Source: an uncultured Bacteroidia bacterium
GTDB lineage: Bacteria; Bacteroidota; Bacteroidia; Bacteroidales; Prolixibacteraceae
Direction of reading: 5' to 3'
Assembly (NCBI GenBank): GCA_903897145.1
Contig: CAIUAN010000005.1
Span: 1 to 64,000, forward strand
Length of the DNA: 64,000 bases
The notes beneath the pieces are model-generated. The model had not been told where the DNA came from. It ran no database searches and saw only the letters and a program-made list of their open reading frames with translations. Positions 54,163 through 62,417 of this stretch are shown here, in pieces. Both the position numbers and the translations under genes were made by a program. Each line of letters opens with the position of its first letter. Within the stretch, counting starts at the first letter, position 1.

Positions 54163-54474
54163 TTATGCTAAAATTCCAGTAATTTGAATCTGTGTCAGGT
54201 ATTGACGGTGACCGTTTTTCTTCTTGTAACCCTTACGGCGTTTTTTCTTGAATACGATCACTTTGTCACCTTTTAGGTGAGTAAGTACCGAAGCGGTAAC
54301 TTTAGCACCAGCAATAACAGGAGCACCAATACTTACTTTGCCCTCGTTATCAATCAATAAAACTTTTTCAAACGTCACCTCAGCTCCCTCTAGTTGTGGA
54401 AGACGGTGTACATAAATCTTTCTGTCTTTCTCAACCTTGAACTGCTGTCCAGCGATTTCTACAATTGCGTACAT
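54163..54474 (-). CDS. rplU: 50S ribosomal protein L21
   Basis: A 103-residue protein: MYAIVEIAGQQFKVEKDRKIYVHRL at the start and KVIVFKKKRRKGYKKKNGHRQYLTQIQITGI at the end, the standard bL21 pattern with the basic rRNA-binding loop. It is the first gene of rplU-rpmA, transcribed from the promoter at 54553-54584, with an untranslated leader of about 70 bases. Confidence 0.98.
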   Translation of the reverse strand: MYAIVEIAGQQFKVEKDRKIYVHRLPQLEGAEVTFEKVLLIDNEGKVSIGAPVIAGAKVTASVLTHLKGDKVIVFKKKRRKGYKKKNGHRQYLTQIQITGILA

Positions 54475-54546
54475 ACTTTCAATATATTTTATTTGGGTCC
54501 TGCAGGCGGGAAACCTACGTCTCCTCTTTTAAAGCCAACTCGAACT
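54475..54546 (-). promoter_or_regulatory. Possible structured 5' leader of rplU
   Basis: The predicted transcript start is near 54546, leaving about 70 bases before the ATG. On the minus strand the segment GGTTTCCCGCCTGCAGGACC (54496-54515) can pair at its ends (GGT/ACC and CC/GG) and is GC-rich against an AT-rich background. Ribosomal protein operons are often controlled by such leaders that mimic the rRNA binding site. This is inference from position and composition. Confidence 0.3.
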
Positions 54547-54552
54547 GGAGTG

Positions 54553-54584
54553 CAAAAGTAAACAATCTATACTTGTCTACCAAA
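54553..54584 (-). promoter_or_regulatory. Strong Bacteroidota promoter of rplU-rpmA
   Basis: On the minus strand TTTTG, a 20-base spacer and TACTTTTG match the full consensus TTTG-N19/20-TAnnTTTG. It is one of two promoters in the window with both elements at the right distance. Confidence 0.7.
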
Positions 54585-54730
54585 AGTATCTTGAAAATAT
54601 TTCACATTCCCGCATAAGGAGTTGAAGAAAGATTCCGAAAATCCCAAAGCCGGTCATTTAAAATCTTCTGTTTTATTTAAATTATAACACAAATTGATTT
54701 TTTAACTCGTTCATATTCAAATCAATTTAG

Positions 54731-54738
54731 TAAATTTG
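54731..54738 (+). promoter_or_regulatory. -7 element TAAATTTG
   Basis: A full TAnnTTTG match, 44 bases before the ATG of the Tat-exported oxidoreductase. No TTG at the standard -33 distance. Confidence 0.45.
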
Positions 54739-54782
54739 TCAGAAGACACCCAACACTACTAATCACCTTAAATTTTACATTC

Positions 54783-56141
54783 ATGAAAAATTTAACACCC
54801 CCCAACATTACCCGAAGAGGATTTATTGGAAGTACAACATTAGCATCAAGTGGATTTTTAATCGTACCAGCCCATGCTATTTCTGGCCTTGGCCACATCG
54901 CTCCCAGCGATAAATTAAATGTCGCTGGTATTGGTATTGCAGGAATGGGTAAAGGAAACATTTCACGGGTTGCAAAGACAGAAAATATCGTTGCCCTATG
55001 CGATATCGACTGGAGAGAACCTGCCAGCAACGTTTTCAAAACCTATCCAAAAGCAAAGCAGTACAAGGATTACAGAGTAATGCTCGACAAGCAAAAAGAT
55101 ATCGATGCTGTAATCATTGCTACGCCCGACCATACACATGCCATCATAAGCCTAGAAGCGATAAGAAGAGGGAAACACACCTTCACCCAAAAACCCTTGA
55201 CTCATACCGTCCATGAAGCTCGCGTTTTAGCGCAAGCAGCAAAACAATACAAAGTTGCTACCCAAATGGGAAACCAAGGTCAGGCTGGTGAAGCAACACG
55301 AAGGCTGAGGGAATTAATCTGGGATGGCGTCATCGGACAGATCCGCGAAGTCCATGTCTGGACCGACAGACCCAACAAAGGATTCACCGACACTTATTGG
55401 CCACAAGGAGTGCCAAGACCGACAGAAACACCTGATATTCCCAAAGAATTAGACTGGGACTTATTTGTTGGACCAGCTCCCATGCGACCCTATAACCCCG
55501 CTTACCATCCATTCAAATGGAGAGGCTGGTGGGACTTTGGAACTGGGTCCTTGGGCGATATCGGCTGCCACTCTCTAGACCCAGTCTTCCGAGCACTTAA
55601 ATTAAAATACCCCACAAGCTTACAAGCTGTGTCAACAGTTGTCAATCAAGACTCCTACCCATCAGGATCAATGATTAAATATGAATTTCCAGCGCGAGAA
55701 AACCTCGCTCCAGTATCTTTAACCTGGTACGATGGAGGTTTGCGACCTATGCGCATACCCGAATTAGAGGAAGGGATGCAAATGGGCTCAGGAGGCACGT
55801 TGTATATCGGCGACAAAGGGAAAATCTTGGACGACAAAATCCTCCCTCGCTCCTTGCGAGAATCCTATACTGTGCCTAAGCCATACCTCATTTCGTCACC
55901 TGGTCATGAAGAGGAGTGGATCATAGCTTGTAAAGGTGGAGCCCCGGCAGGATCTGATTTCGAATGGGCTGGACCATTAACAGAGACCGTTTTATTAGGA
56001 AACATCGCGCTTCGCAAAGAGATTAAAGAAAAAATGAGCACCCAGAGCTTAAATTGGGACCCGGTGAAATTCAATTTCCCAAATCTCCCAGAAGCCGATC
56101 AATTCCTTCATTACGAATATAGAAAAGGTTGGAGTTTATAA
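54783..56141 (+). CDS. Tat-exported Gfo/Idh/MocA-family oxidoreductase
   Basis: A 452-residue protein with a twin-arginine signal (ITRRGFIGSTTLASSGFLIVPAHA), so it should be exported folded, with its nucleotide cofactor bound. The mature part has the Rossmann motif VAGIGIAGMGKGNISRVAK (GIAGMG), DAVIIATPDHTHAIISLEAI, the HTFTQKPLTHTVHEAR segment where Gln-Lys-Pro replaces the usual Glu-Lys-Pro, and a C-terminal domain (WWDFGTGSLGDIGCHSLDP). The family oxidises or isomerises sugars with tightly bound NAD; some exported members remove or oxidise sugar residues in the periplasm. The substrate is not evident. It is a single gene with its own terminator. Confidence 0.88.
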   Translation: MKNLTPPNITRRGFIGSTTLASSGFLIVPAHAISGLGHIAPSDKLNVAGIGIAGMGKGNISRVAKTENIVALCDIDWREPASNVFKTYPKAKQYKDYRVMLDKQKDIDAVIIATPDHTHAIISLEAIRRGKHTFTQKPLTHTVHEARVLAQAAKQYKVATQMGNQGQAGEATRRLRELIWDGVIGQIREVHVWTDRPNKGFTDTYWPQGVPRPTETPDIPKELDWDLFVGPAPMRPYNPAYHPFKWRGWWDFGTGSLGDIGCHSLDPVFRALKLKYPTSLQAVSTVVNQDSYPSGSMIKYEFPARENLAPVSLTWYDGGLRPMRIPELEEGMQMGSGGTLYIGDKGKILDDKILPRSLRESYTVPKPYLISSPGHEEEWIIACKGGAPAGSDFEWAGPLTETVLLGNIALRKEIKEKMSTQSLNWDPVKFNFPNLPEADQFLHYEYRKGWSL

Positions 56142-56207
56142 ATGGATAAATGATATTATCTCACTATTTTTGTCTTTTGTAAAAAGGCACTAAATCTTCC
56201 TAACATA

Positions 56208-56239
56208 AACAAGAGACGCCCTAGTAAGCGTCTCTTGTT
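56208..56239 (+). terminator. Hairpin terminator
   Basis: A 12-bp perfect stem aacaagagacgc / gcgtctcttgtt with an 8-base loop. The T run after it is poor (gcatatct), so it may pause rather than fully stop; it lies just before the next gene at 56256. Confidence 0.65.
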
Positions 56240-56255
56240 GCATATCTAAAATAGA

Positions 56256-58034
56256 ATGACAACAAAATTCCTAACGAACCCTTCAAAATATAACAACCTC
56301 CCATTTGTTGAGGTGAAAAACAAAAAATACAACGTAACAACAGGGTGGGATAAGATCTGTAATCTAATTCAAACTAAAGTTGGTGAATTGGGTCTCGACA
56401 AAACGATTATCGTTGTTGAAACCTACCAAGGTGTGCTACATGAAGAACTAATCAGCAACTTAACTACCCACTTGAAACCGACCAAATTCATTCATTCCGA
56501 AACCTGGTTTTTATCAGAACAGGAGGTTCAGCAATTGGTCTTCCCAGATGTCACCGAAGATCGGATCTTTGGGAGGATAACAAATCTAAGCATGGTTGAT
56601 TTTTTTGATCCAACCCAAGTTCAACAAATCAGGCACGAGGTAGAAGATTTCAATACTGGAACTTGCATCATTTATGGCTATGGCAGCTCACTAATTTTCC
56701 CTGAATCAGATTTATTGATCTATGCGGACATGCCAAGATGGGAAATCCAACTTAGAATGCGCCAACACTTAATTGATAATTTAGGGGTTAAAAATCGTCA
56801 AACACAAGATTGGATGCTTCTCTATAAACAAGGATACTTTGTCGATTGGCGAGTATGCGACGAACTGAAGAAGAGTATATTTGACCGATGGGATTTCGTA
56901 TTGGATACCACAAAAGCGAATGAGCCTAAATTTATCGAAGGGAAGGCAATCTTAGAAGGATTAGCCACTGCCGCTAGTCAGCCATTCAGCCTAGTCCCGT
57001 TCTTTGATCCAGGACCTTGGGGAGGTCAATGGATGAAAGAAGTCTGCAACCTTGATCCTAACTTACCAAACTATGCCTGGTCCTTCAACGGTGTCCCTGA
57101 AGAAAATAGTCTACTTTTAAAGTTTGGGGATCAGATGATGGAAATACCATCCATAAACGTCGTTCTTCGTCACCCTACTGAGTTATTAGGTCCTTATATC
57201 CAAGAACGATTTGGAGAAGAATTTCCAATCCGTTTCGATTTTCTAGACACCATGGACGGTGGAAACTTAAGTCTGCAGGTGCATCCACTAACTGAATATA
57301 TCCAAGAGCACTTTGGAATGGCATACACCCAAGATGAGAGTTACTATATGATGGAAGCAGGGGATGATGCGATCGTTTATTTAGGACTTAAGGAGGGGGT
57401 GAATCCCCAACAAATGATTAACGAATTAAAAGACGCGCAAAAAGGCACCGCATCATTTAATGCCGAAAAGCATGTCCAAACTTGGCCGGTAAAAAAGCAT
57501 GATCATTTTCTTATTCCTGCTGGAACCGTGCATTGCTCTGGGAAAAATAGCTTAGTGCTCGAAGTTAGTGCAACACCTTACATCTTCACCTTTAAGCTTT
57601 GGGATTGGGATCGACTTGGATTAGATGGAAAACCACGACCTATCAATATTGAACATGGAGAGCAGGTTATTCAATGGGATCGAACCACCCAATGGACGAA
57701 AGAGAATTTAATCAATCAGGTCGAAATCCTGCAAACTGGCGACGGATGGACAGAGGAGCGAACAGGTCTCCACGAGTCCGAATTTATTGAAACAAGAAGA
57801 CATTGGTTTACAAAAATCGTTAACCACAATACGCAAAACACTGTCAATGTGCTATGCTTGATCGAAGGCGACGAGGTTATTGTTGAAAGTCCATCTGCCA
57901 GTTTTGAACCCTTTATCATTCATTACGCAGAGGTAATTATTATCCCTGCCGCAGTAGGATCATATACGATCCGACCCACAGAAACCAGTGAAGCAAAGAA
58001 TTTTGCCACATTAAAAGGATATGTTAGAGCTTAA
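56256..58034 (+). CDS. Class I mannose-6-phosphate isomerase with extra N-terminal domain
   Basis: A 592-residue cytoplasmic protein. The C-terminal part (about 240-592) is the cupin-type phosphomannose isomerase: GPWGGQWMKEVCNL, the zinc ligands Gln341 and His343 in LSLQVHP, a Glu near ESYYMMEA, and IPAGTVHCSG. It should interconvert mannose-6-phosphate and fructose-6-phosphate. The first ~235 residues form a separate alpha/beta domain (TIIVVETYQGVLHEELISNL, LLIYADMPRWEIQLRMR, FVDWRVCDELK) that resembles the fold of uridine-kinase/phosphoribulokinase proteins but has no Walker A P-loop. This two-domain form occurs in Bacteroidota; the role of the first domain is unknown. Confidence 0.85.
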   Translation: MTTKFLTNPSKYNNLPFVEVKNKKYNVTTGWDKICNLIQTKVGELGLDKTIIVVETYQGVLHEELISNLTTHLKPTKFIHSETWFLSEQEVQQLVFPDVTEDRIFGRITNLSMVDFFDPTQVQQIRHEVEDFNTGTCIIYGYGSSLIFPESDLLIYADMPRWEIQLRMRQHLIDNLGVKNRQTQDWMLLYKQGYFVDWRVCDELKKSIFDRWDFVLDTTKANEPKFIEGKAILEGLATAASQPFSLVPFFDPGPWGGQWMKEVCNLDPNLPNYAWSFNGVPEENSLLLKFGDQMMEIPSINVVLRHPTELLGPYIQERFGEEFPIRFDFLDTMDGGNLSLQVHPLTEYIQEHFGMAYTQDESYYMMEAGDDAIVYLGLKEGVNPQQMINELKDAQKGTASFNAEKHVQTWPVKKHDHFLIPAGTVHCSGKNSLVLEVSATPYIFTFKLWDWDRLGLDGKPRPINIEHGEQVIQWDRTTQWTKENLINQVEILQTGDGWTEERTGLHESEFIETRRHWFTKIVNHNTQNTVNVLCLIEGDEVIVESPSASFEPFIIHYAEVIIIPAAVGSYTIRPTETSEAKNFATLKGYVRA

Positions 58035-58058
58035 TTAGAAATTAAAAAGGTTCAAAAT

Positions 58059-58097
58059 AAAAAGAGAAGACTTATCTAAATAAGCCTCCTCTTTTTT
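58059..58097. terminator. Bidirectional terminator
   Basis: The imperfect inverted repeat aaaaagagaagacttat...ataagcctcctctttttt has an A run on the left and a T run on the right. It lies between the converging isomerase genes and can serve both. Confidence 0.75.
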
Positions 58098-58114
58098 GTT
58101 TGTTCCAACCAAAA

Positions 58115-59029
58115 TTACAAAAGAAGCTTAGTTCTCAGGTTTGTAATACTGGTTTTAATGGAATCAAATGGTTTGCCATCTTTCGTATAATCTTGCTCGA
58201 CGAACATATATTTCAATCCTGCTTTTTCTCTGTTTGCCAATATCTCTTTGAAATTAACGATACCAGTTCCTACTGGTGCAAAATCTTTTGTTGCTGGCTG
58301 GTAGAATGGAGCCTCTTTAGTCTGCGCATCCTTCATATGGAAAAGCTGGAAACGACCTGGATATTTTTTAAACATCTCGACCGGATTTTGACCTGCTTTT
58401 GTTGCCCAAAATAGATCCAGCTCCATAGTAACCAAGTCCTTGTCTAATTCTGGCAATAATACATCGTAATAAGGGATCTTACCTTCAACAGTATCAAATT
58501 CAAAATTATGATTGTGATAGCCAAACTGAATCTTATGCTCTTTCATAATCTTTCCAACCTTATTCCAGTCGGCAGCCATCTTTTTATAGCTATTAAGTGT
58601 TTTGCGTGCTTCTTCAACGACCCAAGGCTGAATGCAATATTTAACACCAAGTTTCGCATGATCCTCTGCCATTTTAGTAGCGTTATCAATCGTGATACCT
58701 AAAGCTTCAACCTGAGTATGACTGCTAATAATCTGCATACCAAGGTCGTTAACGATCTTTTTAAATTCTGCAGGCTCATAGCCATAAAATTTGCCATTTG
58801 AATAGTTTGCAAGTTCAAGGTATTTAAAACCAAGGTCGGCAACCTTCTTTAAAGAACCCACCACATCTTTGGCCATCGCATCACGAATGGTATACAATTG
58901 AACTCCGATACCTGTGTTCTTCGGGGCCGCATTCGCAGCAGACAAAGAAAAATCAGATAATACAAGAGCACCCAATGCCGTAGTAGCTGATAATTTCAAG
59001 AAATTCCTTCGAGAATTTAAATTTTCCAT
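58115..59029 (-). CDS. Tat-exported sugar phosphate isomerase/epimerase-like TIM barrel
   Basis: A 304-residue protein with a twin-arginine signal (LNSRRNFLKLSATTALGALVLSDFSLSAANA), so it acts in the periplasm. The mature part is an AP-endonuclease-2/IolE-type TIM barrel: GVQLYTIRDAMAKDVVGSLKKVADLGFKYLELANY, the metal-site region GYHNHNFEF, ELDLFWATKAGQNPVEMFKKYPGRFQLFHMKDA and the C-terminal FVEQDYTKDG. The family covers isomerases, epimerases and keto-sugar lyases; the substrate is unknown. It is a different subfamily from the protein at 1870. It is a single gene that converges with the phosphomannose isomerase and is divergent from the GH20 gene. Confidence 0.82.
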   Translation of the reverse strand: MENLNSRRNFLKLSATTALGALVLSDFSLSAANAAPKNTGIGVQLYTIRDAMAKDVVGSLKKVADLGFKYLELANYSNGKFYGYEPAEFKKIVNDLGMQIISSHTQVEALGITIDNATKMAEDHAKLGVKYCIQPWVVEEARKTLNSYKKMAADWNKVGKIMKEHKIQFGYHNHNFEFDTVEGKIPYYDVLLPELDKDLVTMELDLFWATKAGQNPVEMFKKYPGRFQLFHMKDAQTKEAPFYQPATKDFAPVGTGIVNFKEILANREKAGLKYMFVEQDYTKDGKPFDSIKTSITNLRTKLLL

Positions 59030-59261
59030 AATTTGAGGTAAAATATTTAATTAATTAAGATGTATTTTCAAGTGCAATGTTTCAAGTTTAAAATTAATGA
59101 AAATTTCACTACCAAGGAACATTGGATAAAAACTATTCTCGTTTCAGAGATGGATCTTAAATATTCTAAGTTCAATCCTAAATATATAACCTTCAAAAAG
59201 AAAATAGTTTATCTTCGTGTACTTGAATGACTCGAACTAGAAACCTATTATCTATTCTGCT

Positions 59262-61514
59262 ATGCTATTCCGACCTCTAAACTATCTTGCCTTATCACTT
59301 GTTTTTGTCCTATTTCTTGCTACAGCAAAGGCTCAAACGACGAAAAGAATAAATATTATTCCGCAGCCATCGATGGTGATAGAGAAACCCGGAGAGTTTC
59401 TGCTCACAGCGGATGCTCGAATCATTAGCGACCCTATGTTTGCTGAAATTGCAGAGCTATTTAGTTCTCAAACTTTTATTAAGCAAGGGACTGCAAAACA
59501 GAAAGATCAACCTCATCAAATACGGTTTAATCATGTTGGAATTAATGTTATTCCAGACAGTGCAGGCTATCGCTTACTGATAACTCCAGAGCGAATTTCT
59601 ATTTTTGCACGAACAAAAATTGGTGCTCTTTATGCGATGCAGTCATTATTACAAGTTCAACTATCGCAGCCAAACCGTTCAGCTATTCCGTGTGGAGAGA
59701 TTAATGACCGTCCTCGATTTGGGTACAGAGGAGCGATGATAGATGTGTCTCGTCATTTTTTCTCTGCTAGCTACATCAAACGATTTATTGATCTGATGGC
59801 TTTATACAAGTTAAATACTTTTCATTGGCACTTGGTGGATGGACCAGGCTGGCGATTAGAAATAAAAAAATATCCCGAGCTAACATCTAAAGGTGCATGG
59901 CGTACGCACAAGGTCTGGAAGGAATGGTGGGGCACTGAACGTCTTTATTCGACCGAAAAAGATCCTAATTCTTATGGCGGTTATTACACACAAGAGGAAG
60001 CAATCAATGTTGTAGCCTATGCTCAAAAAAGAGGTATTACAGTAATTCCTGAGATTGAGATGCCGGGCCATTCCAATGAGGTCCTTGGGGTTTTTCCTAA
60101 TCTCACTTGTAGTGGCAATCCATATCGAAGTGGTGAACTCTGTTTAGGTAACGACTCAACATTTACATTTTTGGAGAATGTGCTCACGGAGGTTCTAGCA
60201 ATTTTCCCATCTAAATATATACATATTGGCGGTGATGAAGCTGATCAAACGGCATGGAAACATTGTGAAAAATGTCAAAAAAGAATCAAGGACGAGCATT
60301 TAAAAAATGAGTCAGAGCTTCAAAGCTATGGCATTCGCAGAATGGAAAAGTTTTTAACGAACCACAAAAGGAAACTACTAGGTTGGGATGAGATTTTAGA
60401 AGGAGGGTTAGCGCCAGATGCGATAGTGATGTCTTGGAGAGGTGAGCAAGGAGGCATAACGGCAGCACAAATGGGGCATAACGTAATCATGTCGCCAGGA
60501 AGCCATTGCTATCTAGATAATTACCAAGCGGATCCAGAAACTCAACCCAAAGCCATTGGTGGCTATTTAACGCTTGAAAAAGCATATTCGTACGAGCCTG
60601 TACCTGCAGAACTAAATCAAAGCCAAGCTAAATATATTTTAGGCGCACAAGGTAATATCTGGACTGAATACATTGGAACAGTTGAATATTTAGAATATAT
60701 GACTTTCCCTCGATTAATCGCATTAGCGGAAGTAACATGGTCGGCCAAGAAAGACCGAAATTTTGATGATTTTAAAAATCGACTTCAGTCGCACTACCTA
60801 TTGATGAAAAGATTAAATGTAAATTATTTCAGACCAACGTATCATCTGAACGCAGTTACCAAAATAAACAATCAAAATAAAAATGCAGTTATAAAGTTCA
60901 AGTCTGAACAGATAAATCCGCCAATATTCTATACCCTAGATGGACAACTTCCAACTTCGAACTCACTGAAGTATCAGGACAGTATAACCGTAAATTCATC
61001 TTCCAAAGTTACCGCAGCAATCTTGGAAGCTGGGCAAGTTAAAGACAAACCTATTCAAATAGATCTTGATTTTCATTTAGCTCTTGGAAAGAAAGTGACT
61101 TATAATCTGCCTTATAGCAATAGCTACCGCGCTCAGAAAGAAGCATCCTTGGTAAATGGAATTCGAGGGTCTATATCCTACGGCGATGGTCAATGGCAAG
61201 GCTTCGACACAAATGATTTCGATATAACGATTGATCTTGAGAAATCTATCCCTTTAACATCTGTTGCGGCCTCATTTCTACAACAAGTTGGACCAGGGAT
61301 TTTCATCCCTAGCCATGTGGACCTTTCGCTGTCAGACAATGGTATTGACTTTCACAAGGTGAAAACGATTGAAAATACAGTTCCAAAAACAGAAAAGGTA
61401 TCAACAAAAGAATTTAATTTTACCCTTACTGGAGAGAAAGGAAGGTATATCCGGTTATTTGCAAAAAACGGACAGCATGGATTTTTATTTACCGACGAGG
61501 TTATAGTTCATTAA
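59262..61514 (+). CDS. Exported beta-N-acetylhexosaminidase, glycoside hydrolase family 20
   Basis: A 750-residue protein with a signal peptide (LNYLALSLVFVLFLATAKAQT). Domain order: GH20b alpha/beta domain (about 30-150), catalytic barrel with RGAMIDVSRHFFS, NTFHWHLVDGPGWRLEIKKYP, IPEIEMPGHSNEVLG and the catalytic pair Asp325-Glu326 in HIGGDEAD, then a CHB_HEX_C-like strand domain (IFYTLDGQLPTSNSLKYQDSI) and a C-terminal F5/8 (discoidin) carbohydrate-binding domain (GFDTNDFDITIDL...GRYIRLFAKN). It removes terminal GlcNAc or GalNAc by substrate-assisted catalysis. It may act on chitin fragments, host-type glycans or peptidoglycan pieces. It is a lone gene. Confidence 0.94.
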   Translation: MLFRPLNYLALSLVFVLFLATAKAQTTKRINIIPQPSMVIEKPGEFLLTADARIISDPMFAEIAELFSSQTFIKQGTAKQKDQPHQIRFNHVGINVIPDSAGYRLLITPERISIFARTKIGALYAMQSLLQVQLSQPNRSAIPCGEINDRPRFGYRGAMIDVSRHFFSASYIKRFIDLMALYKLNTFHWHLVDGPGWRLEIKKYPELTSKGAWRTHKVWKEWWGTERLYSTEKDPNSYGGYYTQEEAINVVAYAQKRGITVIPEIEMPGHSNEVLGVFPNLTCSGNPYRSGELCLGNDSTFTFLENVLTEVLAIFPSKYIHIGGDEADQTAWKHCEKCQKRIKDEHLKNESELQSYGIRRMEKFLTNHKRKLLGWDEILEGGLAPDAIVMSWRGEQGGITAAQMGHNVIMSPGSHCYLDNYQADPETQPKAIGGYLTLEKAYSYEPVPAELNQSQAKYILGAQGNIWTEYIGTVEYLEYMTFPRLIALAEVTWSAKKDRNFDDFKNRLQSHYLLMKRLNVNYFRPTYHLNAVTKINNQNKNAVIKFKSEQINPPIFYTLDGQLPTSNSLKYQDSITVNSSSKVTAAILEAGQVKDKPIQIDLDFHLALGKKVTYNLPYSNSYRAQKEASLVNGIRGSISYGDGQWQGFDTNDFDITIDLEKSIPLTSVAASFLQQVGPGIFIPSHVDLSLSDNGIDFHKVKTIENTVPKTEKVSTKEFNFTLTGEKGRYIRLFAKNGQHGFLFTDEVIVH

Positions 61515-61536
61515 TCTAAAGAGGAAGTAAACAAGG

Positions 61537-62355
61537 TTACAGCAGCTCTTTCCAACGAAAGTAGTCCGGTGTGATATGCATAGTTTTTAAGTCCAGATCT
61601 TGTTTAAAGATGCCGTACACTGCAGATCCACTACCCGACATGGCAGCATAAACGGCTCCTAGCTCAAGTAGCTGTTGTTTGACTTTCTGAATCTCAGGAT
61701 ACCGGGCAAAGACTGTTTGCTCAAAAGCGTTTACAACGAGTCCACTCCAGCTTTCTGGGTTATTTCTTAGGGCATCCACCAGCGAATAATTAGGGATAGC
61801 TGGTTGTATTTCAGCATAGGCTGACTTTGTATTCACCTCTACAGGCGGCTTCACGACTATTAAATGGTAGCCTTTCAAGGATAACTCTATCGGTGACAAT
61901 TCCTCCCCTATCCCCGTGGCGAACACAGGCCTATTTTCAAGAAAAAAACTACAGTCGGCACCCAAGGCTAATGCATAACTCTTTAAGACCTCTAAGCTTA
62001 ATCCTAAATGAAAATAGTCGTTCAATGCCTTCAGGAAGAAAGCTGCATCAGATGACCCACCACCCAGACCAGCGCCTGATGGAATAACTTTATGCAAATG
62101 AATATCGAGTGTTGGAAGGGTAAAATCAGCGGCTAATAAACGATAGGCTTTAAAGACGATATTATCCTCATCGGGAATTGACAAGGGGATCCCTGAGCTT
62201 GAGAAACGAAGTACCTCTTTATTGTTCTCAACAAATTCGAGACCATCTTTTAATCCAATCGGATAAAAGACAGTCTCCAATTCATGATACCCATCCGCTC
62301 GTTTACGTAGAATGTTTAATCCAAGGTTGATTTTCGCATTTGGGAACAAGACCAT
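61537..62355 (-). CDS. ispE: 4-diphosphocytidyl-2-C-methyl-D-erythritol kinase
   Basis: A 272-residue GHMP kinase of the MEP isoprenoid pathway. Motifs: MVLFPNAKINLGLNILRKRADGYHELETVFYPIGL at the start, PSGAGLGGGSSDAAFFLKALN (the GHMP glycine-rich loop) near residue 95 and AMSGSGSAVYGIF near 250. The track start at 62403 is a TTG; the ATG at 62355 gives the usual N-terminus. It provides building blocks for carotenoids and quinones. It lies 62 bases downstream of gcvP in the same direction and converges with the GH20 gene. Confidence 0.95.
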   Translation of the reverse strand: MVLFPNAKINLGLNILRKRADGYHELETVFYPIGLKDGLEFVENNKEVLRFSSSGIPLSIPDEDNIVFKAYRLLAADFTLPTLDIHLHKVIPSGAGLGGGSSDAAFFLKALNDYFHLGLSLEVLKSYALALGADCSFFLENRPVFATGIGEELSPIELSLKGYHLIVVKPPVEVNTKSAYAEIQPAIPNYSLVDALRNNPESWSGLVVNAFEQTVFARYPEIQKVKQQLLELGAVYAAMSGSGSAVYGIFKQDLDLKTMHITPDYFRWKELL

Positions 62356-62417
62356 AATTCGATGTTTAGTTCTCCGAAAAAAACAGGACTTAGCTAGGCC
62401 CAAAACAAGAGTAGTTC

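Noticed and set aside
54722-55039. 105-residue minus-strand ORF over the Gfo/Idh/MocA start
   Set aside because: It lies antisense to the Tat signal and Rossmann domain of a clear gene and has no own support.
58100-58414. 104-residue plus-strand ORF rich in Cys and Phe
   Set aside because: Antisense shadow of the Tat-exported isomerase-like gene; composition is that of a reverse frame.
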